Below are positions 13,682-20,278 of a stretch of DNA of 37,460 nucleotides, piece by piece. The notes under the pieces were generated by a model. That model ran no database searches and had not been told where the DNA came from. It saw only the letters and a list, made by a program, of their open reading frames with translations. Position 1 is the first letter of the stretch. Every line of letters starts with the position of its first letter. The translations under genes and the position numbers were made by a program. The stretch is from an uncultured Porphyromonadaceae bacterium (GTDB lineage: Bacteria > Bacteroidota > Bacteroidia > Bacteroidales > Muribaculaceae), in contig CABUWI010000015.1 in the NCBI GenBank assembly GCA_902495245.1, positions 1-37,460 on the forward strand, given 5' to 3'.

Positions 13682-16306
13682 TTATTTGCCGGTGAGGACG
13701 GAGCGTATGTCGTGGAGCTTGTTGAGGGCGTCGAGCGGCGTGAGGCGGTCTATGTCGAGGTCGAGAATCATGTCGCGCAGCTGGCTCAGCACCGGGTCGT
13801 CGAGCTGAAAGAAGCTGAGCTGCATGCCGTCGGCAACCTTCGGCTTGGCAGCTTCGGTCATCTCGCCGGCAATCTTGCGGTCGCCGCGCAGATTGGATTC
13901 GAGGCGCGAGAGCACCTCGTTTGCGCGCGCCACGATGGCCGGCGGCATGCCCGCGAGCTTGGCCACGTGAATGCCGAACGAGTGCTCCGAGCCGCCTCGC
14001 TGCAGCTTGCGCAGAAAGACGACGCGGCCGTCAATCTCCTTGACCGAGACGTTGAAGTTGACCACGCGGCTGAACGTGCTCTCCATTTCGTTGAGCTCGT
14101 GATAGTGGGTGGCGAAGAGCGTTTTGGGGCGGTCGGTGCCGTGCTCGTGGAGGTATTCGACGATGGCCCAGGCAATGGAGATGCCGTCGTAGGTCGACGT
14201 GCCGCGGCCCAGCTCGTCGAAGAGAATCAGCGAGCGGCGGCTCAGGTTGTTGAGAATCGAGGCGGCCTCGTTCATCTCGACCATGAAGGTTGACTCGCCC
14301 AGGGAGATATTGTCGGAGGCGCCGACGCGGGTAAACACCTTGTCGACCACGCCGATGCGGGCACTCTCGGCGGCCACGAAGCAGCCGGCCTGGGCCATGA
14401 TGACGTTCAGGGCCGTCTGGCGCAGCAGGGCCGATTTGCCGCTCATATTGGGGCCGGTAATCATCATTATCTGATTGCCCTCGTTGCTGAGCGAAACGGA
14501 GTTGGCGATGTAAGGCTCGCCGGCGGGGAGCTGGCGCTCGATTACGGGGTGGCGCCCGTTGGTGATGGAAAGCTCGAGCGAGTCGTCGACAACGGGACGC
14601 GTGTATTTATACTCCTTGGCCACGAGTGTGAACGACAGCAGGCAGTCGAGCCGCGCCGTCAGCGATGCGTTGAGCTGAATTGCGGGAATATACTCGCTCA
14701 GGGCGCTGACAAGCGAGGCGAAGAGGCGCGTCTCGATTGCGAGAATGCGGTCTTGAGCGCCGAGAATCTTTTCTTCATACTCCTTGAGCTCCTGAGTGAT
14801 GTAGCGCTCGGCGTTGACCAGCGTCTGCTTGCGAATCCAGTCGGAGGGCACCTTGTCGCGATGGGTGTTGGTAACCTCGATATAGTAGCCGAACACGTTG
14901 TTATAGGCTATTTTGAGCGACGGAATGCCGGTGGCGGCGATTTCGCGCTGCTGAATCCGCAGCAGGTAGTCCTTGCCGCTGAAGGCAATTTGGCGCAGCT
15001 CGTCGAGCTCGGCGTCTACGCCGGAGCGGAAGCATTGGCCCTTGGCCACGGAAGTGGGCGCGTCGTCAACGAGCTCGGCCGCGATGCGCGCGCGAATGGA
15101 GGTGCAGGCGTTGAGCTGCTCGCCGTAGCTGCACAGCGTCTCCTGGCCCGAGGCAGCGCAGAGCGCCTTGACGGGCTCGATGGCGTCGAGCGAGCTGCGC
15201 AACTGCACCACCTCGCGGGGCGTGATGCGGCCGACGGCCACTTTCGACACCAGGCGCTCGAGGTCGCCCACCTGCTCGATGAAGCGGCGGATTTCGTCGC
15301 GCGTGTCGGGCGAGCGGAAAAAGTGGTCCACGACGTCGAGGCGACGGTTGATGGCCGCGGGGTCGCGCAGCGGAAAGAGCAGCCAGCGCTGAAGCAGACG
15401 CGCGCCCATGGGTGTTACGGTGCGGTCAAGGACGCCGCGCAGGCTCTTGCCCTCGGGCGTCATCGGCGCGACGAGCTCGAGGTTGCGCACGGTGAACTTG
15501 TCAAGGCGCACAAAGCGGTCTTCTTCAATGCGGCGCAGGGAGGTTATGTGGCCCAGCGAGGTGTGCTGGGTGAGGTCGAGATAGTGGAGAATGGCGCCGG
15601 CGGCAATGATGGCGGCCGGCATGTCGTGGACGCCGAAGCCCTTGAGCGAACCGGTTTCGAACTGTTTGAGCAGACGGGCGTTGGCCGTGTCGGCGGTGTA
15701 GACCCAGTCGTCGAGGTCGAAAGTCAGATATTTGCCCGAAAGCTCCGCCTCGGCCTCGGCCTTGCGTCCGCGCTCAATCAGCAGCTCTTTGGGCGCGAAG
15801 CCGCCGAGAAGTTTGTCGATATAGTCCGGAGCGCCCTGGGCGGCCAGAAACTCGCCCGTCGAGATGTCGAGCAACGAAAGGCCCCAGACCTTGCGGTCCA
15901 TCAGGTGGAGCGAGGCCAGGAAGTTGTTCTCGCGGTGGTCAAGACAGGTGTCGACCATGCTGACACCGGGCGTTACGAGCTCGGTGATGCCGCGCTTGAC
16001 GAGCTTCTTGGTCAGTTTCGGGTCTTCGAGCTGCTCGCAGATGGCCACTCGCTTGCCCGCGCGCACGAGCTTGGGCAGGTAGGTGTCGAGCGCATGGTGG
16101 GGAAAGCCGGCAAGCTCCACGTGGCTCGCCTGGCCGTTGGCGCGGCGCGTCAGCGTGATGCCGAGAATTTCGGAGGCAATGATGGCGTCGTCGGAAAACG
16201 TCTCGTAGAAGTCGCCCACACGGAAAAGCAGAATCGCGTCGGGGTGCTTTGCCTTCATCTCGACGTATTGTTTCATCAGCGGGGTTTCTACGAATTTTTT
16301 TGCCAT
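13682..16306 (-). CDS. mutS: DNA mismatch repair ATPase MutS
   Basis: An 874-residue MutS1. Domain I has KHPDAILLFRVGDFYETF with the Phe-x-Glu mismatch-reading pair (GDFYETF) near residue 32. The core and lever domains run to about 560. The ATPase domain shows Walker A ITGPNMSGKSALLRQ near residue 610, the ST..E loop and Walker B ILFDELGRGTSTYDG near residue 690, and a helix-turn-helix end FGIHVAKLAGMPPAIVARA. It recognises mismatches and recruits MutL, which is not in the window. It is last in a four-gene minus-strand operon beginning with hisS, 19 bases after the acyltransferase stop, and converges with the DUF4405-like gene. Confidence 0.97.
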   Translation of the reverse strand: MAKKFVETPLMKQYVEMKAKHPDAILLFRVGDFYETFSDDAIIASEILGITLTRRANGQASHVELAGFPHHALDTYLPKLVRAGKRVAICEQLEDPKLTKKLVKRGITELVTPGVSMVDTCLDHRENNFLASLHLMDRKVWGLSLLDISTGEFLAAQGAPDYIDKLLGGFAPKELLIERGRKAEAEAELSGKYLTFDLDDWVYTADTANARLLKQFETGSLKGFGVHDMPAAIIAAGAILHYLDLTQHTSLGHITSLRRIEEDRFVRLDKFTVRNLELVAPMTPEGKSLRGVLDRTVTPMGARLLQRWLLFPLRDPAAINRRLDVVDHFFRSPDTRDEIRRFIEQVGDLERLVSKVAVGRITPREVVQLRSSLDAIEPVKALCAASGQETLCSYGEQLNACTSIRARIAAELVDDAPTSVAKGQCFRSGVDAELDELRQIAFSGKDYLLRIQQREIAATGIPSLKIAYNNVFGYYIEVTNTHRDKVPSDWIRKQTLVNAERYITQELKEYEEKILGAQDRILAIETRLFASLVSALSEYIPAIQLNASLTARLDCLLSFTLVAKEYKYTRPVVDDSLELSITNGRHPVIERQLPAGEPYIANSVSLSNEGNQIMMITGPNMSGKSALLRQTALNVIMAQAGCFVAAESARIGVVDKVFTRVGASDNISLGESTFMVEMNEAASILNNLSRRSLILFDELGRGTSTYDGISIAWAIVEYLHEHGTDRPKTLFATHYHELNEMESTFSRVVNFNVSVKEIDGRVVFLRKLQRGGSEHSFGIHVAKLAGMPPAIVARANEVLSRLESNLRGDRKIAGEMTEAAKPKVADGMQLSFFQLDDPVLSQLRDMILDLDIDRLTPLDALNKLHDIRSVLTGK

Positions 16307-16325
16307 ATATGGGTCGGTGTTATAG

Positions 16326-17192
16326 TCAGAACTTATGGTCGAGCTGTCCGGCCCAGCGGCGGTGGGTCCAGAGCCAGAGGGCGGGGTCGCGCCTAATGGT
16401 GGCCTCGAGCATGGCCAGATAGCCCGTGGTCATGGGATATTCGGGGTCGGAGCCGGGCGTGATTTTTTTCAGCGTAAAGCGCGAGCGGCCGCGGCCCAGG
16501 CGCTCGATGTCGAGATAGTAATAGTCGGCGCCGATGCGTCGGCCAATCTCCTCGCCGCCGGCCATGTAGGCGGTCGGGAGGCCGAGAAAGCGCGTCCAGT
16601 GGTGTCGGTTGCCCTTGGGGCGCTGGTCGGCGATGAAGCCGGTGATTGTCATGCGCCCCTCTCGGCTCAATCGCATCAGTTCGTAGAAGGCGCGGTTCTG
16701 GGGCAGGTTCAGGGCGCCGAAGCGATTGCGGATGCGGTCCATGACGGGCAGAATCAGCGAGTCCTTCAGCGGCTTGTAAATCTGGGCGCAGGTAAATTCG
16801 GGCGGAATTACCCACACGATTGTAGGCACCAGCTCCCAGTTGCCGTAATGGCCCAGATAGAGCACCACGGGGTGATGTTCGGCCACCTGCTCGTTGAGCT
16901 GCTCCCAGCCGGCGAACTCGACCTTGCGGCGCAGCGTGGCGTCGGAAGCCGTGAGCATTTTCAGCGTCTCGACCAGCGAGTCGGAGAAGTGGCGATAGAA
17001 GTCGCAGGCAATTGCGCGGCGCTCTTTTTCGCTCTTTTCGGGAAAGGCGAGGCGCAGGTTGCCCAGGACTACCTTGTAACGATAGAGCCGCAGGGTGAAC
17101 ACGAGCCACGCCAGACACGAGCTCACGCCGTAGAGCAGCCACCAGGGGAGGCGGCTCAGGGCGAGGGCGCTATAATAGATTATCTTCTTCAT
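16326..17192 (-). CDS. LpxL/HtrB-family lipid A acyltransferase
   Basis: A 288-residue lysophospholipid acyltransferase family protein that should add a secondary acyl chain to lipid A at the inner membrane. A membrane anchor is seen at residues 1-32 (IIYYSALALSRLPWWLLYGV). The catalytic HX4E motif is in LYLGHYGNWELVP near residue 110. Later motifs include GALNLPQNRAFYELMR, TGFIADQRPKG and the FLGLPTAYMAGG block. WLWTHRRWAG near the end is typical of LpxL. ATG 17192 is preferred over an upstream TTG; it overlaps the preceding gene by 23 bases. Which acyl chain it adds cannot be told. Confidence 0.87.
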   Translation of the reverse strand: MKKIIYYSALALSRLPWWLLYGVSSCLAWLVFTLRLYRYKVVLGNLRLAFPEKSEKERRAIACDFYRHFSDSLVETLKMLTASDATLRRKVEFAGWEQLNEQVAEHHPVVLYLGHYGNWELVPTIVWVIPPEFTCAQIYKPLKDSLILPVMDRIRNRFGALNLPQNRAFYELMRLSREGRMTITGFIADQRPKGNRHHWTRFLGLPTAYMAGGEEIGRRIGADYYYLDIERLGRGRSRFTLKKITPGSDPEYPMTTGYLAMLEATIRRDPALWLWTHRRWAGQLDHKF

Positions 17193-17694
17193 CGGCAAGT
17201 TGCGAACGAATCTGGCGCACGGGGCCGTCGGTGAGCGGGTGGAAGGGGACGGTATCGGCGGCGCGGCGCGCGGCTTCGCGGGCCTCGGGCAGCAGGTTGA
17301 GCAGCAGACGCAGACCGCAGTAGCGCACCATGGGGTCGGCGTCGGTCAGCGTGGCCTCGGCCTCGGCGACGGCGTCGGGACAGCGGCGCAGCAGTCGGTG
17401 GCACAGAATGTCGGCCTCTTCGGGCGTGCGCACCTCGCGCATCAGCCCGAAGGCCGCGGCGTCAGGCTCCATGACCATCGGCGCCAGCAGCCGCGACTCG
17501 CGGCAGTCGGCGTCGGCCCACAGCTCGCGCCCCAGGGCCGGGTCGGTGCCGGCCTCGGCGGCGATTTCACGCAGCTGGGGAATATTGAGCCCGAAAATCA
17601 GTTTGTGGGGCGCCGCACACTGCTTGCGCAACATGTCGGCCAGCAGGCCGTTGCGCAGCGCAAAGAAACGCTGTTTGACCTCGCGCAACTCCAT
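17170..17694 (-). CDS. HEAT-repeat protein, AlkD-like
   Basis: A 174-residue, mostly helical protein. LIFGLNIPQLREIAAEAG near residue 32 resembles the G(V/I)xIPxLR motif of AlkD-type DNA alkylation repair glycosylases. The following helical pairs (ELWADADCRESRLLAPMVM; MVRYCGLRLLLNLLP) fit HEAT repeats. It is shorter than typical AlkD (about 230 residues), and I cannot confirm the Trp/Asp residues that contact alkylated bases. It may therefore be a structural relative without glycosylase activity. It sits between hisS (five bases upstream) and lpxL (overlapping) in the same operon as mutS. Confidence 0.6.
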   Translation of the reverse strand: MELREVKQRFFALRNGLLADMLRKQCAAPHKLIFGLNIPQLREIAAEAGTDPALGRELWADADCRESRLLAPMVMEPDAAAFGLMREVRTPEEADILCHRLLRRCPDAVAEAEATLTDADPMVRYCGLRLLLNLLPEAREAARRAADTVPFHPLTDGPVRQIRSQLADEEDNLL

Positions 17695-17699
17695 GTTTC

Positions 17700-19064
17700 T
17701 CAGCAGGCGCCTATGATGTCGATGGCCTCGGCAACAGTGAGAAGCCGCTGCTCGCCCGTGGACATGTTTTTGAGCGTCAGTTTGTTCTGTTCGAGCTCGC
17801 TCTCGCCGACGATGGCCACGTAGGGAATGCGCTTTGCGTCGGCATAGCCCATCTGCTTCTTCATCTTGGCGCAGTCGGGATAGATTTCGGCCGCAATGCC
17901 CTCGGCGCGCATCTGTTTCATCATCTCCATTGAGCGCGCGCCCTCGGCTGCGCCCATGTTCAGGAAGAGCACCTTGGCGCCCGTCAGCAGGTCGGCGGGA
18001 TAGAGGTCGAGCTGGTTCAGCACGTCGTAGATGCGGTCGGCGCCGAAGCTGATGCCGACGCCGCTGAGGCCCGGCATGCCGAACACGCCCGTGAGATTGT
18101 CATAGCGGCCGCCGCCCGTAATCGAGCCTATCTCCACGTCGAGCGCCTTCACCTCGATGATTGCGCCGGTATAGTAGTTCAAGCCGCGGGCAAGGCTCAC
18201 GTCGAGGTCGAGCTCGGCGCGCAGACCCAGCGCCTCGGTTGCGCTCACAATTTCGCGCAGCTCTTCGACACCCTTGGCGCCCTCTTCGATGCCGGCCAGC
18301 AGGGCCGAGAGCTTGTCGAGGCGCTCGGCGACGGTGCCGTCAATCTTCAGCAGCGGCTCCAGCTTATCGGCCTCGGCGGCCGTCAGTCCGCGCTCGCAGA
18401 GCTCGGCCTTCACGGCGTCGAGCCCTATCTTGTCGAGCTTGTCGATGGCCACGGTGATGTCAACAATCTTGTCGGGACGGCCGATGAGCGACGCGATGCC
18501 GGCCAGCACCTTGCGGTTGTTCAGCTTGATGGCGATGCGTATGCCCAGGCGGGCGAACACCTCGTCGATGAGCTGCAGCAGCTCAACCTCGTTGAGCAGC
18601 GAGTCGGAGCCCACGATGTCGGCGTCGCACTGATAGAACTCCCTGTAGCGTCCCTTTTGCGGACGGTCGGCGCGCCATACGGGCTGAATCTGATAGCGCT
18701 TGAACGGCATCTGCAGGTCGTTGCGATGCATCACGACGAAGCGCGCGAAGGGCACGGTCAGGTCATAGCGCAGGCCCTTCTCGCACAGCTGCGACGCCAG
18801 GCGCCCCGTGGCCCCGTCGGCCTCGAGCAGCGAGCGGTCGACGCCGTGCAGGAAGTCGCCCGAGTTCAGAATCTTGAACAGCAGCTTGTCGCCCTCCTCG
18901 CCATACTTGCCCATCAGCGTTGACAGGTTCTCCATGGCCGGAGTCTCGATTGGCGCGAAGCCGTAGAGCTTGAACACCGAGCGGATAGTGTCGAAAATAT
19001 AGTTTCGGCGCGCCATTTCGGCAGGCGAGAAGTCGCGCGTGCCCTTAGGAATTGAAGGTTTCAT
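17700..19064 (-). CDS. hisS: Histidyl-tRNA synthetase
   Basis: A 454-residue class II synthetase. IPKGTRDFSPAEMARRNYIF at the N-terminus is the start of motif 1. Motif 2 is YREFYQCDADIVG near residue 125, and the histidine-binding signature LARGLNYYTGAIIEV is near residue 280. The C-terminal anticodon-binding domain starts at about VLFLNMG. An insert (GVDRSLLEADGATGRLASQL, GLRYDLTVPFARFV) places it in the Bacteroidota-type HisRS branch. ATG 19064 is used because the -7 element at 19106-19098 lies upstream and the longer frame adds eight non-conserved residues. It heads the hisS, AlkD-like, lpxL-like, mutS operon. Confidence 0.96.
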   Translation of the reverse strand: MKPSIPKGTRDFSPAEMARRNYIFDTIRSVFKLYGFAPIETPAMENLSTLMGKYGEEGDKLLFKILNSGDFLHGVDRSLLEADGATGRLASQLCEKGLRYDLTVPFARFVVMHRNDLQMPFKRYQIQPVWRADRPQKGRYREFYQCDADIVGSDSLLNEVELLQLIDEVFARLGIRIAIKLNNRKVLAGIASLIGRPDKIVDITVAIDKLDKIGLDAVKAELCERGLTAAEADKLEPLLKIDGTVAERLDKLSALLAGIEEGAKGVEELREIVSATEALGLRAELDLDVSLARGLNYYTGAIIEVKALDVEIGSITGGGRYDNLTGVFGMPGLSGVGISFGADRIYDVLNQLDLYPADLLTGAKVLFLNMGAAEGARSMEMMKQMRAEGIAAEIYPDCAKMKKQMGYADAKRIPYVAIVGESELEQNKLTLKNMSTGEQRLLTVAEAIDIIGAC

Positions 19065-19097
19065 CGTGGTTACAGAGCGGTTTAACAATTCTATAGC

Positions 19098-19106
19098 GCA
19101 AAGTTA
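19098..19106 (-). promoter_or_regulatory. -7 element of the hisS promoter
   Basis: TAACTTTGC on the minus strand, 33 nt before ATG 19064. A weak TTCG sits 19 nt upstream. This would drive the four-gene operon ending with mutS. Confidence 0.55.
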
Positions 19107-19184
19107 CGAAAAAAATTCCAACCGACGAACTCCCTACCCCGCGAAACCGCTTCTGCACGGCCGGGAAACAGGTTACATAGAGGA

Positions 19185-19226
19185 ACCGCACGCCAAAAGC
19201 TTTGTGTCCTGCTTCTGGCGTGCGGT
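19185..19226 (-). terminator. Strong hairpin after the PD40 lipoprotein gene
   Basis: Two 16-base arms (19185-19200 and 19211-19226) are complementary with one exception. In minus-strand RNA the exception is a G-U wobble and in plus-strand RNA an A-C mismatch, which points to the minus transcript as the functional one. It begins 23 nt after the stop at 19249. It lacks a clear U-run, so it may protect the 3' end rather than terminate. Confidence 0.55.
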
Positions 19227-19248
19227 CAACAAGAAATGTGTGTTTTTG

Positions 19249-20226
19249 TCAGAGGCTTGATGCGCCAAAACGCCATACTTGCGTTTTGCCTGATTTTGAG
19301 CCGCGGTCGGAAATGAAATAAATATTTCCATCGGGACTCCAGAATGGACGCACGTCTTGCGATTTATTATTGGTGATTTGTTTTAGTTCACCGCCATCTA
19401 CCTGAACGACAAAAAGGTCATAGTCTTTCTTTTTGCCGGGAAGATAGCGTTGATAAACTATCTTATCGCCTTGCGGATTCCATGCGGGGAAGGTTGCAAA
19501 TTCCTTTGTGTTACCGGATATCTGACGTGCGTTAGAGCCGTCCACGTCCATTATCCAGATGTGGGAAGTTTTTGAATCGGCAAATTTGGTAAACGCTATT
19601 TTCGAACCGTCGGGCGAAATGCTTGGAGTCGCGCCTTTTCCAAGCAGCATCGTCTCACCGGTTTTAAGATTTTTTAGCCATATTTCGGATTCTTCGTGAT
19701 AAAGATCCAAACCGGGAGTCTTCTGATATACAATCAGAGATCCGTCTTGCGACATACTTGGCGTTCGCTCGTTTGCATTATCTGTCTCAGTTACCGGTAT
19801 GAGCGCGTTTCCCTTGATTGTGGGCATCAAAAAGACATCAAATGTGCCGTTGTATTTTGAGAAAGCTATACGGTCATTGCCCATGCAATATGACGGGTCG
19901 TTTATCATAGTCTCGTCTTTGGTTACTTGCACAAAGGCAGGTGCAACCGGTGAATCTTTTTTATAGACGTTTGTGCGACTGAGGTTTTTCCCCTCAGAAA
20001 GGGTAACGAAAATGCCGTTATAATCGGCAGAACCGCCCACTGATAAAGCGACCGAAGTGGGTGAATCAGTGATTTTGGTCAGGGAGGTCAGATTCTCGCT
20101 GTATCCTTGCACCGGAAGAGTTGAACGACAGCTTGTCATGAACATGCCGAGAATCAGCATTGCGCCTAAGCCTGTCCTGGCTATGGCATTTGTGCGTCTG
20201 CGGGTTGTTGAAATGTAATGTTTCAT
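19249..20226 (-). CDS. PD40/TolB-like beta-propeller lipoprotein
   Basis: A 325-residue protein with a lipoprotein signal: positively charged start (HYISTTRRRTNAIAR), hydrophobic LGAMLILGMFM and lipobox-like MTSC near residue 33. The mature part has repeated propeller blades of the PD40 type: TPSMSQDGSLIVYQK, TPSISPDGSKIAFTKF, FPAWNPQGDKIVYQRY, RPFWSPDGNIYFISDRG, interleaved with IWIMDVDGSNARQISG and LFVVQVDGGELKQITN, similar to TolB. It is likely anchored in the outer or inner membrane; ligand unknown. Its AT-rich coding contrasts with neighbouring hisS. It follows the RCC1-type gene by 52 bases and is probably co-transcribed with it. Confidence 0.8.
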   Translation of the reverse strand: MKHYISTTRRRTNAIARTGLGAMLILGMFMTSCRSTLPVQGYSENLTSLTKITDSPTSVALSVGGSADYNGIFVTLSEGKNLSRTNVYKKDSPVAPAFVQVTKDETMINDPSYCMGNDRIAFSKYNGTFDVFLMPTIKGNALIPVTETDNANERTPSMSQDGSLIVYQKTPGLDLYHEESEIWLKNLKTGETMLLGKGATPSISPDGSKIAFTKFADSKTSHIWIMDVDGSNARQISGNTKEFATFPAWNPQGDKIVYQRYLPGKKKDYDLFVVQVDGGELKQITNNKSQDVRPFWSPDGNIYFISDRGSKSGKTQVWRFGASSL

Positions 20227-20278
20227 ATTTGTAATTGTTAAGTTTGATACGAGTTTATGTGATACGCCTGTGTTAGTC

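Noticed and set aside
14549..16396. Open plus-strand frame of 615 codons
   Set aside because: Antisense of mutS; no family-like motifs.
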